Made by a program: the position numbers and the translations under genes
The notes under the pieces: model-generated
Told to the model about the DNA's origin: nothing
The model's database searches: none
What the model saw: the letters and a program-made list of their open reading frames with translations, nothing else
Part shown: positions 1-11,628 of the stretch, in pieces
How positions within the stretch are numbered: position 1 is the stretch's first letter
How the letters are laid out: the number at the start of each line of letters is the position of its first letter
Origin: Toxotes chatareus
Lineage: Eukaryota; Chordata; Actinopteri; Toxotidae
DNA length: 64,000 bases
Assembly (NCBI GenBank): GCA_016801885.1
Contig: CM028902.1
Location: 19,883,080-19,947,079, forward strand
Reading direction: 5' to 3'

Positions 1-1283
1 CAGATAATAATAACAGGCCTGTATCTGGAAAGCCATTGCCAGTTAAAGGCTAAAGTGAGAGGACATGCCACATACTGTTTTCTTAAGAGACAGTAGTTTC
101 TGTCATCAGATCAGAAGTTTCATGTCCTTTAACGACAGTTTGACACCACTTCCACAAATCACTTCTGCACATATTCTCGACAGTCTGAATATATATGTAT
201 ATAACTGCACTGCAATCACTGTCATTAGGCATCCCAGACTCTGGCTGTCCATATCAACCCTCTTGTTCCTTTCACATCATTATAACTTGAGATGTTAACT
301 GAATGTCATCAGTGACGCCATCAGAGCTCCTACAGCATTCATTCATTCCCAGCTCAGTTGTGGACTTCAAGCCCTTTGATATAGAGGCTCTTTGAGAATC
401 TCAAGGACAAAGCAACAGTGTTAGCAGGCTGGACCTAGCAGGGGCCTGGGTCACTGAGAGAGAGGGCCATTTCACACCCGTCAGAACTCATTCCCGCCCA
501 GCCTGGGCACACTGAAAGACACCCATCAGGGGACCAGCCTTTGCCCCTACGGCCTGTCTGGCCACTACAACCCCCTACCCACATATTCTGTCTGTATATG
601 TACACTCCCCCTCCCTCTCCTCCACATTTCTTCCTTATCCATCTTCAGCCCCTGAGGTCAGCTTTGTCTCTGACCTGCATTCTAAGAGGACCCTTTTGAC
701 ATATCTGCCCACGACTGGTTTTGCCTTTATGGTTCTGAATTTCAGTGTGAATGCTTTCTATTGCAGCCCCAGCTGACTCTCTGACAGACTTTCTCACTGG
801 AAACAGAAGGGCCCCCAGTCACAAGAATAGAGAAATCTGATTTGTCTACCCAAGCAGCCGTGGCTTGTCTGGACGCCTGCCCAAATGCAAGTCACATTCC
901 AGGGTTTTGTAAATTGAATGGTTGCTTAAGTCTTGACCCAAGCGGTGGTGGCAAGTAAGAGTCACGACAGGGGCGAGGGTAGAGGACGGAAGGACTGAGA
1001 GACAGTGGCACGGATCAAGGGAAACAGTGAAAGTAACGCAAAGCAGCATTTGACAGTCCATTCATCCACCTCAAAGTCACAGATAAAAATGAAATCCATT
1101 TGTTTGTTTTAAATACGGTACTCTTTAGCAAATGCAATGTTTGTGGCACAGCCACAAGAGAAAGAAACACATACACACGGGGAGCCCACACAGTCACTCC
1201 ACCTCTTTCTTAATGACACCTCTGACTCTACAATGTATTCCAGTCATGCCCTTCATCGTCTTCCCATAGCCTTGGAGACACAA

Positions 1284-1290
1284 ATGCACA

Positions 1291-1322
<32 letters not shown>

Positions 1323-1343
1323 TGCACACACACACACACACAC
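1284..1343. repeat. Compound (CACG)n-(CA)n microsatellite
   Basis: Repeated GCAC units followed after GCATG by a (CA)n run. It is wholly alternating purine-pyrimidine, a Z-DNA-prone composition. Open frames across it encode only low-complexity His/Thr/Ala repeats. Confidence 0.95.
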
Positions 1344-1660
1344 TGTTAGACAAACAACTCTCCTTGTCACCTTACGTGTTTAAACACTACAATCTGAGCC
1401 AGGCTGGTGAGAAGGGTGAGGCTGAGGGTGGTGGGGGTCTGCTTTTGTCAGCTCTCCCACTGCTCCATTACCAAACCCTATTCAGCTGCAGGCCCCCCCA
1501 AAAATCGGTCCTAATGACTGAGCTGTATTCTTACAATACAAAACGGGCTTTGTATACATTGTGCCAGGGAGTAATGTGATATAGTGAGGTATCAAGTCCA
1601 TTTCCAAGTCTTTTATTAACACAGGGTTCATATAGGTGGTAGGGTAGGATATAGAAAGCA

Positions 1661-1704
1661 TGCGTGTGTGTGTGTGTTTGTGTCAGTGTGTGTGTGTGTG
1701 TGTG
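1661..1704. repeat. (TG)n microsatellite, imperfect
   Basis: TG alternation interrupted by TTTGTGTCAG near 1680-1686. The open frames through it on both strands are repeat artefacts. Confidence 0.92.
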
Positions 1705-3620
1705 GGGTTGGGTGGGCAGGGGCGTGGGGTCTCCCAGCAGACACCATGGTTTGGAAGAGAAGAGGGAAGGAATTGCTCTGAGATGACATCAGAACCACAA
1801 GCACAGAGGAGGCTGTGGCTGCAGAAACCTCGGCAGGAGGGTTCTGGTTGTGCGTCTGGCTCAAGCTGAATGGCTGCAGCACTGTGGCCTTCCTCCCTTT
1901 TGAGTTCCTTCACATTAATGGACCTGACCGCCCGCATGGTGTGACAGCAGGACCAGCCTTTATACCGACTGCTTCCCTGGCTTACTTCCTGCAAACACTC
2001 CTCTATGGCTCTCCTTCTCTGTTCACTGAGTAACACAAACAAGTTGAGCAACCCTTAATCAACAGCGCGCTGCTTACAGTGCGGCTATAATATCAGCAGC
2101 ATTTCTCAACAGTGTCAACTTAATAAGCAGACTTGGCAACTGTGCAGTGCTTAAATCTGAAGCTCTTTTAACTGCTCTCAGGTTTTAAGGTGTGTTCTGA
2201 CAGAAAGTGAAGTGACTTTCGGCAAAGTAGACCCCCAACTGTGAACTATCTGTACGCTAGAAACGGATGCGCCGCCTGTTTGTTTGGGAGTGTGTCCGCT
2301 GCATTCAGCTCAGTCTCTGACCAAACTTCTTCCTCTCACAAAGCGGGATATGCAGAAATTTTCCATAAGTTGAAACACTTCCAACTCCCAATAATGTGTC
2401 TTTGTGTCAATTTGCACCAACCAAGGCTAATTTGGGTCTATTTGCATCTTTAAAATTCCCTTTGCATTCTGTGTGAACACAGTTTCACTTGAAATGACAC
2501 CTTAACTCCTTACACTTTGACAGCAACGGCTTTAAATTTAATTGACAGTTCAACTCCATTAACCTCCATACGACGTTTCACATGCAAATAATTCTTATTT
2601 TAAAGACATTTAACCTCACTGCAGAATCTGTGGCCGCAATTTTCAGCATAAGCTGCACATTTCAGTATTTTTTCTTTTTTATAAAATGTCCTGTAGAGGC
2701 AATGTAACACAATTTGTGTTTCCCTTCTCAACACCTCTTTCAGTCCCTCTTTACTGTCTTTTATCCATTTCTCATATGTTCTCATCTGTACCAGCTGTTC
2801 TACATCGTTACATGGCCTGTCATCCAGATGAGCTCCATCAGACCTCTGGCACCATTTTTCCAAACACAGTTTCCTTTTGTTAACTGACAACTGGATAATA
2901 ACATGGAACTTCTTTAACCTACATCAATAAAAAGTTTAGTGTCTGGATTTGTGTTCTGTCTCTACTCACTTGAAAGGCGGCCCTGACCGTACTGACCCTA
3001 CCCTCCAGCCTGTAATCTTAAGCCCACATCCGTCACTGTGACCCCTGACCCTGCCTTTCACCGCAAATCATGTGACCAACCTAACATTTCAAAGACAGCG
3101 TCAGCAGTAGGACGACTGCCTGTTGCTAATATTCTCCTCCTGTACTTTGCTGCCTAGTTAAATGAAAAGTCAACCTGTTGCCAGTCATTTTAAAGCAGTA
3201 CTTCTGCGAGTAGGTAGGATAGAGGGACATACATCTTATACTGGAGCAGAAAAGACGACCTTGTCTAATGACTTTGCAGTGCCAAAGTGTGAAGTGCTCT
3301 TTTTATCTCTGCACCTAATTAGGACAATGACTCAGAATAAATCCCTTGAGTTTAAAAGACCAAAAAGATGACAAGAAACGAATAGTTTGTGGCTTCTGAG
3401 AAACAAATGCTATCAGTGTCTTCAAAAAATTGTTTTACAAAGTTCTGGTTCTGGGGTTGGGGGGGGGGGGGTCTATTATCAAAGCACTGACAGTAATTCA
3501 TTTATTCAAAGTACATGAATACCCCAACATGGTTTTAAAAGAGTATCTCTAAACCAGACCCAACCTTAGAGAAGTGAGTGGGAAAAAGTATTAGCACTTA
3601 TCTGAAGAGGACAACTGAGA

Positions 3621-3641
3621 AGACAGACAGACAGACAGACA

Positions 3642-3690
<49 letters not shown>
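3621..3690. repeat. (GACA)n-(CA)n compound microsatellite
   Basis: Five to six GACA units pass directly into about 24 CA units ending in AAAATAG. The GACA/CA pairing is typical of fish genomes. Confidence 0.95.
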
Positions 3691-3693
<3 letters not shown>

Positions 3694-3787
3694 AGCAACA
3701 CATTTGCACTTAGTAGATGAATATGAGACAAATGCAGGCTAGATCTGGGTTGCCCTGGTGTGGGATTAAGGTAAGTGGATGTGGATG

Positions 3788-3803
3788 TGTGTGTGTGTGT
3801 GTC
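3788..3803. repeat. Short (GT)n tract
   Basis: Eight GT units within a GT-rich stretch. Confidence 0.8.
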
Positions 3804-4235
3804 AGGGGGTGAACTGAGGCGAGGCCTGCACCTCTATCCACATGAGAGAATGAAGTCAGCTACAGCTCAGGGAGGTGACCGTTATCATACTGGCCCATGC
3901 AAATAGCACAACAATGGAGAGCAGCAGAGTTCAGCCATGTAGTCTCTTGTGAGTCAATGTGGCTGATAACGTGCCTCCCCAGACTGTGGCTTACCAGTCA
4001 CTGAAAACCTATTGTGTCAAGGTGAAAGGACTAATAAGAGGGAATGCAAACGCTAATGAGTTTTCATTCAACCATGATCAGGTGGGTTTACATTTGGTTA
4101 ATAGAGCAGTCAAAATTTTAATTAGGTTTAATCAGCAACTAGTTAACAGCTGGGAGATGGCATTTCTGATAAACACTATGTTGGAACATTCAAGCAAGAC
4201 AAGTGTTAAGTGTTCTTTTTTAAGTATTTGTGTTA

Positions 4236-4318
4236 TTTATATGTGTGCCTTTAAGCCGAGATTCTCTGAAAAATTTCGTTATGCTTGCATAATGACAATA
4301 AAGACTCTTGAATCTTGA
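4236..4318 (+). mobile_element. 3' tail of a non-LTR retroelement (L2/CR1-like)
   Basis: The motif AATTTCGTT...GCATAATGACAATAAAG followed by CTCTTGAATCTTGA resembles the end of fish L2-type LINEs, which terminate in ATGACAATAAAG plus short tandem repeats. No reverse-transcriptase coding sequence precedes it, so it is 5'-truncated or a fragment. Assigned from memory of the family. Confidence 0.5.
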
Positions 4319-5195
4319 CATTTTATGCATAAGATGCAGGAAAAAAAATGAACAGTGACATCTTATGATTCATTTCTCTCTCACACACATTTGTTTCATA
4401 TTATTTTATCTTAACGCTGCTTGTTTTCCTTTTTCTGAGAAAACTAACTCATTACGCGTCAGAAACTGTTGCTCAGTAACTGTCGGCAGATGTTTATGAA
4501 TAGCTTAATATTTGTTATAAGATTACATTTGAATTTTAAGTCAAATCATTAATGCAAGCATTAATTCATTAGGGTGCTAAATCGGCCTGCCGGGTTATTT
4601 TTCACTTTAGATGAGGCAAGTTTACGTCCCTTTTATGCACATATGATACATTTTAATATCAGAACACTCTTGTAAAAATGGTAAAAGGTCACATCGGAAC
4701 TTCTTTGTCAAGATTAAGGCTTAAATTAGACTTTTTGTTAAAAAAAAGAAAAAGAACAAAACATACAGCTGACCTTTCAATAGCATTAGCCCACGCCATA
4801 CAGTGGTACAGTTTTATTTCATATGCTACAATGAAGTCTGAATGGCAGCATCTAAAAATCCTAACTGTGCATCTTTGCTATTACAAAGAAACAGAATGAG
4901 CTGAGGAGAGATATTTGTCAGTGATACTCACCGGCCAAAGAAGCGAAGCCCAAAAGTCCACCTACAGCCTTGCATCGCCGAAAACTGAGCATCTAATCTA
5001 TTTTAAAGGCTGCTCGCTCTCTTTGTCCAATCAACACTCTCCGCTCACTTGCTGAGCATATCTGCACCGACTCTTTTGACCACCTGCTTCAACTCTATGC
5101 TCAAGAGTCTGACTCTTTTTTTATCCTGCTTCTTTCTGTGTCCCCTGTTCCCTCCTCTCTTACTTAGCCCACCTCCTTTGCTTCCCTCCCATTAT

Positions 5196-5222
5196 TCTTT
5201 CTCCCTCCCTCCCTCCCTCTGT
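5196..5222. repeat. (CCCT)n pyrimidine tract
   Basis: CTCC/CCCT units inside a longer pyrimidine-rich strand asymmetry (about 5105-5225). The 110-codon open frame across it is low-complexity Leu/Ser/Pro. Confidence 0.8.
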
Positions 5223-5795
5223 TCTGTGCCTCAGCCTGTAAGGTGGGAATTGGGGAAAATCCCAAAGCACTTGAGGAATCCTGTCGCTTTCTGTCTGTCT
5301 GTATATGTCTCAGAAGGCACTCGTTTCTTTTTTCCCCCCACAATATTTTTGTTTGAAAGAAAAAACTCAGACCAAAGCTAAAACCTTGACCTGAGATATT
5401 TAGTTAACAGAGACACACACTCACCTGTGCTGTATGGTAGGAGCACAATAGGCAGTTAGGAAACAAAGAATGAATTGATATTATCTAACAACCCTGAATG
5501 CAAGCCACTCCCCACCCCTTATGTCTCACTATCTATAACCACTCCCTAAAAGTTCTGTATTATACCCCCTGACCCAGTATCATGTTCAGCTGCCTATCAG
5601 GGCAGGGGCAGCTCTCCCACCCTCTCTCATTACCTCTCTTCTTCTAGCCCAGTCTTAGTTAAGCTCATACTCCTGCATGACCGCTTGTCCATGGACTGCT
5701 TTAACCCTTTTCCTGGTTCACCAGCTCAAACGGTAATAAGCCTATTTGAGTCGACACATACATGCACACACGCACAGACACACACCCACAATTAC

Positions 5796-5796
5796 T

Positions 5797-5824
<28 letters not shown>
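5796..5824. repeat. (CA)n microsatellite
   Basis: A pure CA run preceded by imperfect CA/CACG units from about 5759. Confidence 0.93.
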
Positions 5825-5828
<4 letters not shown>

Positions 5829-8800
5829 ATATCACTCCACCCCCGGCTGGCTGCCATGTCTGTACCCCACGCCTGCAGGCCAAGACCAACCCTCTACAGA
5901 AAAGCTTTTAATTTGATAACAGTGAGAGGAAGAAAGAAAGTGGAGCGGAGGGAGATCTAAAACAGGGAGGGTGATCACTGGTGGGTGGGTGGGAGTGATG
6001 GGGGTGTTGAGTAATGCCATTAGACTACGGCTGGCTTTAAGGAATCTCCATTTCTGGAGCCCAGAGGCAGATCAATATGAGGACAGGGTGCAGAGAACGG
6101 CTGCTGGCAGCATTTCCCCTCTGCCTGGAATTAAGAGAATTCTGAAAATCCTGTTTTGGAGAAAGGACGGGCCTCACTAACTTGCTAGCTTGGGCATCTG
6201 TGTCCAGACTTACCAACCCCCCCCCACATGAATCTTTTGTCCGGATAAATTTGGAACAAATTAAAAAGTACACCCCGAACACACAATGTCCTTCCTTTAA
6301 AATAGCTGGCAAATGTCTCTCATTGGTGAGCAATTACCCACCCCAAGTACAAATATGCATGCCTCCAACACACACCCTGGCAGTAGCCTAATAATTAACT
6401 TGGAATGGAAAACTCCAAAAAAGCTTTTCTTTGTGTGTCAGTCCGGGGGAACTGCACAGAAGTAAGACAAAGGGGCACACACTGAAAATCCAGAAACACC
6501 CCAAAACCTCAAGTTCCACACATACCAACACTTACTTTTCCCAAACAACCAGCAGCTCCATCTACAAATGGCTCAGCTTCTACATAAACTGATAACGCCA
6601 CAAAACTTTGCATATCTTCAACCTCTTACCGTTTCTATTGTTAACATGGTGTGTGTGTGTGTCTGTGCTTGACTGCAGCTTTGGCTAAAAATGTATGAGC
6701 AGTCTCTGCAGACCAAGAAGACTTTAATTCCATGGTAGCCTTTTCCGCAAACCCGGCATCTCAAGCACTGGCCAAACCCAACATGCCCATAATAAGCTAC
6801 AACACACTGCTCTCTGCTTTGATAAACCCAGGAAACCAAAACAGTGTGTCAGAAATAGAGCTCATGGGCCACTACTCTTGGCGTAGAAGCAGGGACCCAA
6901 TAAAGCCTAAATGTCACCCACATTATACATAGCACGAAGGATGGGACGGGAAGGTTCAATCACTCATTGTGTCCTTCCACAGCAAATTAACCTTTAAGTA
7001 AATACGTGACGCTGATGCTTAAACACAGAGCTTCTATACATACCTAATCGCTTTTAACATGTAGCGCCTTCAGGATTAGCACTAGTCCAACAACCAACTA
7101 CGAGCACCGGACAGTTAATGTTCTCCAGGAGTTATCTATACTAGGACATAACATAGCTGGTCCAAGACTCTTCTATATAGTCCCCTAAGGCTTAAGAATC
7201 CCATCAGTGTTTTGCTTACACAGGGCCATCTGTTGCACACTGCCACAGAACTGTCACAGCTGCCACCATATCATAAATAATGAAAATTCAATTATGAAAT
7301 GTTGACTGACACATGATGTTACATCCCCTTTAGGATCAATCACAAGACTGTTTTACATGTGTTTGCTCCTGCACCAGAGAAGAGAGAAGAGGACTTGGCA
7401 AAGCAACAAGTTACTGGGTTTGTAGGGTTTTTCCTTCGTAAAGAATTTCACATGTGACTCCTTAATAAAAATTTGGCATGTCAGTGAGAAAGGCATGCTT
7501 TTCCCCAAAGAATGCAGATTCAAATGTGTTATGGGTGCACCACTATTTAATAATATGACACGCTTTGCTAATATTAGATTTAAAAAACAGTCTTAGACAT
7601 GCCATGTCCACAACACAGGTCCCAACACAGCTATGTCAAATAATTACTAATACTCTGACATAATTCCACCTCTACTGTATAATTTCATCAAACGTCTTAA
7701 CTGCAACGTATGCAACATTATACTAACCGTGTCAATTTAATTTTCCCATAACAAATGTCATTTTCCTCTTTTACTGCTCTTAATGTCACAAGTCTGCGAC
7801 AGGAGATTTTTCCACAGGGAACTGAGATGAAGAACCACGAGATCTGGGCTGAAAGAAAAACCACCGGCCAAACAACTGGGAACACACCACATGTAAAAGA
7901 GCTGTTTTTCTCATCTCTTTATGTGATCACTCTACACATTAATAACAAAACCCTGCATGAAGAAACACCAAGGTGCTCATCTTTCCCTCTTTCCGTCTAG
8001 ATCCATTAGTTAGACTAATAGCTGGACACGAAACTCCAGAAACAGCACCTGAGAGAGCGCTGCTTTGAAGTTCCCTGAAAAAAAACGAGAGCATTATTTG
8101 ATGGAAGGATCTCTTTCTGAAAAGAAGCCTCACGGCTGGACATGGGTTCAGCCACTGAGAAACAAGGTGTTCTTACGGGAACATGGATGGGCTATTGTAG
8201 AACAAGTAGAAAAACTGTCCTGGCTCAGAGCAGGGTCTAAAATGATCACCTGCCACTGGCCACGTGTGAGTAAAAATCTACATTTGCAAATAAAATAAAT
8301 GAGGTCAGCTGCCATTGGCAGGTTGCTGAAATAGGCCAACTATACTACAAACTTCCCTCACTACAACACATAAACTGACTGACTACGTTTTCTGTTTCTT
8401 TGATTGACCCTTGCCTTCAGAGCCAGTCTGAGAGATGATATTAAAGTCATAGCATGTTGTTATTATGCAGCACTGCCAGCACATAGCCATAAGAGTAATT
8501 TTGAGCATTTTGAGGATACAGAGTTGATTACACACGCTGTTTGCAGAGTGTGTGTATGAGATATAATATCAATTAACATTTCAAAATAAAAGCCGTGTCT
8601 CCTTACAACAGCATCTGAAATTTTCATTATTATAGCTCCCTTTAAAAAGGTCAATCAGTGGGTAATTAGTAATTACACTGTTTTGCATATCTTATGCAGT
8701 TTTATGGCCAGTTGGAAAATGTTTTGGTAGGTAATTTTTTTCAGTTTGTACATTTTGGACCCTGGTTCAGGCAGAGATGTCCTTAAACAGTGAAGGCACA

Positions 8801-8972
8801 CACACTATACATGTCTACACATGCTACAGTGAAAAACTGATCCAAGAAAATGGTGTGTATGCCATTTCACAAGAACAGGACAGTGATGAGGACTACAATA
8901 CATACATACAGCACACAAACAGGGACGGAAATTGACAAGTTTTTATTGATAACAATTATTGATTGTGCTTAC

Positions 8973-9163
8973 TGGTCTGATTCTTTATTGATTCTATAAC
9001 GGACATGCTGCTCAGTTGGTAATAAGTGCAGTTTAAGTCCATGCTGCACAGAGACATGTTTCAACATACTGCTGGTGTTTCCACCCTTAGTTGAAATTAT
9101 GATTTTACAGACATGACAGCGTTTCCCACAGGTTGAGAATTTACTTGTGGTGGTGGGTGGCAT
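8973..9163 (-). pseudogene. hAT transposase / ZBED BED-zinc-finger remnant
   Basis: A minus-strand frame from about 9163 to 8973 reads a BED-finger-like block: CHVC, then GGNTSSMLKHVSVQH, giving C-x2-C and a terminal H after the GNTSxM motif typical of hAT transposases and ZBED proteins. The frame ends soon after the finger and no catalytic DDE or hATC dimerisation region is visible nearby, so this is a fragment. A single-exon domesticated gene is less likely given the short length. Confidence 0.55.
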
Positions 9164-11525
9164 GCTGTGTGTGACCGGTGTGCATGCAGAGACCTAAGCA
9201 GTTCGGGGGGGTGTAACCCAGGTTATTTTCTGTCCGATGTCCCATTAACACCTCACGTGCAGGCTATGAGGAGATGCTAGCTAGGCAGCCGTGCACAGAG
9301 AAGCTTCTAGTGCCCACTCAGTTACTGCAGTGCACACAGGTGTGTGGCCAAAAATGAGTTAGCTTGGAAAGAGTGAAATAAGGCATTACGTTGAAACTGA
9401 GTGATTTTATCTACCTAAGTGAGTCTTAAACTACCTGGGCAGGACAACCAAGTAGAGCCAGCATATATTTGGGAAATACTGCTTTACAACTAGAGCTGTC
9501 TTCAGCTTTCTTTCATTTCTTTCAGCATTCGTAAAAAGGAAGTGATAAGCTCGGAGGCATTCCAATTCCCACGGTTTGGACCATTTGGAACCGGTTCTCA
9601 TCCCTATACATTAAAAAAAAAAAGTTCTAAGACATCTCGCGCATACAGAGAAAAACTGCAGTATAGAGTCTGCCAGCGTAAGAGAAAGTGGAGTGCTGAG
9701 GGACATTGCGAACAGAGGAAATAAGGCTGGGGAGGTCGTTCCAGCTGTTTTTCAAGGAACTAAAAACACCAAGGTCATGAACCTTCCAGCTGCACGGATA
9801 CAGTTAATACAGCAGTGCATAGAGGACTGACAGACAGCAGGGCAAATGGACATCAACAGGTCCATCTCCTTTTTCCAGCTGTTGTCAGAGCAGGAGTGGC
9901 TGCAAGGCACAATGATTAACACCTCAGTCAAATGCTACACAAACCAGATAGTGAAGATGGAAGAAAAGGGCAAAGTCCTCTCTCTCCCTTTCTAACTAGT
10001 AGCACACACAGGAAGGCATGAATCCACACACATACACACGCCATGACTCTCCACATATGCTTAATCTTGTGCACACGCAACACGTTTAAATCATTTTTAA
10101 TAAACACCCTGCCCACAGTCCTGAAGCGCTCTGCAGTGCAATTGTAATCATATATAATGTAGCCTTTCCTTCAAAAACTTAAAAAACAGCAGCGTAAAAA
10201 CACAATTACACAATAGGAAGGGTTTTTACAACATTACTATCTTTGTGTGCCCAACCCATAAATGCCGACTAAAAGGCGGAAGGCTACTCTGGGCCTTCTG
10301 GGAAAATAAGAAATGTCAATCGCCAGCTCTACAAAGCGAAAAGCCTGAAAACAAAAGAAACATGTAATCAAGGCAAATCTCTTCTTCCCTCATTTTAATC
10401 ATGTCCTCTAAAGCTTGGACGGGACTCTCCGTGTCAGACTACCCAAACAAGTTCACAAACAGGACACTGTTTGCTGCCAACTAGGGTGGAACAGCAGTTC
10501 CACTGCTTGCCTTTGTATGCATGGTGTTTTCAGGCACCTTTTGACACATATGTGAGCTGTTAGGATTGTCATGGGACAGATCCATCATGGCTGATCCCCT
10601 AAGTCTGCTATATGAAACATTTCTGACAAAACATTGGTCTGGCAGAAAGAGGCATCAAAGCACTCACACATATTGACTCAAATCATAAGCTTGATCCTTT
10701 CACAAGGCATTGAGCATCTCACATATCAAAGGTCCCCCTCAAACACTCAATAGCATCCCTTTCAGCCTGCTACATGAAAGAGAACACTGTGGTGTCTTAT
10801 AATATGCTGTTTTCCCATTCACAGAGCCAAACATCAAAGAGGGCTAGACCAAGTTGGAAACCTTTCACTGTCCCCTTGGCTTGGTGTTTCCTGGTATTTT
10901 CAGAAAGAAATTATCAGGAGGTGGCAGGGTCATTCATAATTTGGAACACTGAACACCTTAGCAGATTTGCTCTGTCAAAATCTGCCACTTTACAAACATT
11001 CTGGGGGTTCTCTGACTTGAGAGAGTATGAATATGTATTGCGAACATCTGGCCAAGTCCTTATCACCATGGGAAAATGTCTAAGGACAAGCCCGTGTTAT
11101 CCCTGCTCCAGGGTCCGTACTTGTCTGGACTTTAACTATGGTTTAGCAGTTTCACCATGTGAAACTGTCAAAGTAGTGCTGCTCATTAATGGGGAATTAC
11201 GGAAAAGCGATAGGCTCTTTTCCTGTCTGTCCTCCACCCTTCGTGAGAGCTGGACCTGAGGCTGTTTTGCCTCCAATGCAACGCAGTGCTCTCCACACTT
11301 GAACCATGTGGGCAGAACTTAGTAAAGTCAGTAAATTGAATTAGGCTAGAAGAGGGGGTGTGAGAGTGAAACAACACAAATAGACTCAGACTGGTGGGTC
11401 TGTTTTTTTTTTTAACTCCCGGCAAAAAGGAGGTGAACGCTGCCATGTTAGCAACACGTAACTTGGTTATTATCAAATGCACTCAGGTAGAGCTGATAAA
11501 GACAGGATCTGGGCTCGCGTTCTGT

Positions 11526-11628
11526 GTCAAAACTAGCGCTGCACGATTAATCTAATCGCAAATCGCAATATTGTCCACAATAATCGCAATCGCACGTTTT
11601 CATCAAATCGTGCAGCACTAGTCAAAAC
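11526..11628. mobile_element. hAT MITE with perfect 8-bp target-site duplication
   Basis: An 87-bp element (11534-11620) has terminal inverted repeats: left TAGCGCTGCACGATT and right, read in reverse, TAGTGCTGCACGATT (one mismatch in 15). It is flanked on both sides by GTCAAAAC (11526-11533 and 11621-11628), the 8-bp duplication diagnostic of hAT elements. The interior is AT-rich and rich in ATCGCAAT repeats with no coding capacity. The intact duplication argues for a fairly recent insertion. Confidence 0.88.

Larger units (their letters stand above)
1..11525. other. Non-coding DNA, no recognisable exon
   Basis: Apart from the microsatellites, LINE-like tail and BED-finger remnant listed separately, I recognise no coding exon on either strand. 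Longer open frames lack conserved domains and paired splice sites. It may be an intron of a gene whose promoter is the CpG block at 16 kb, or plain intergenic DNA. I looked for the fgf6/fgf23/tigar/ccnd2 genes that neighbour C12orf4 in human and did not see them. Confidence 0.5.

Noticed and set aside
1683..2051. 122-codon minus-strand open frame
   Set aside because: Its C-terminal part is the translated CA repeat and the rest matches nothing I know.
5685..5960. His/Thr-rich open frame
   Set aside because: It is the translated CA microsatellite and flanks.
10774..11259. 161-codon plus-strand open frame, longest outside the genes apart from exon read-through
   Set aside because: No recognisable domain, mixed hydrophobic/random composition, no paired splice sites or neighbouring exons.
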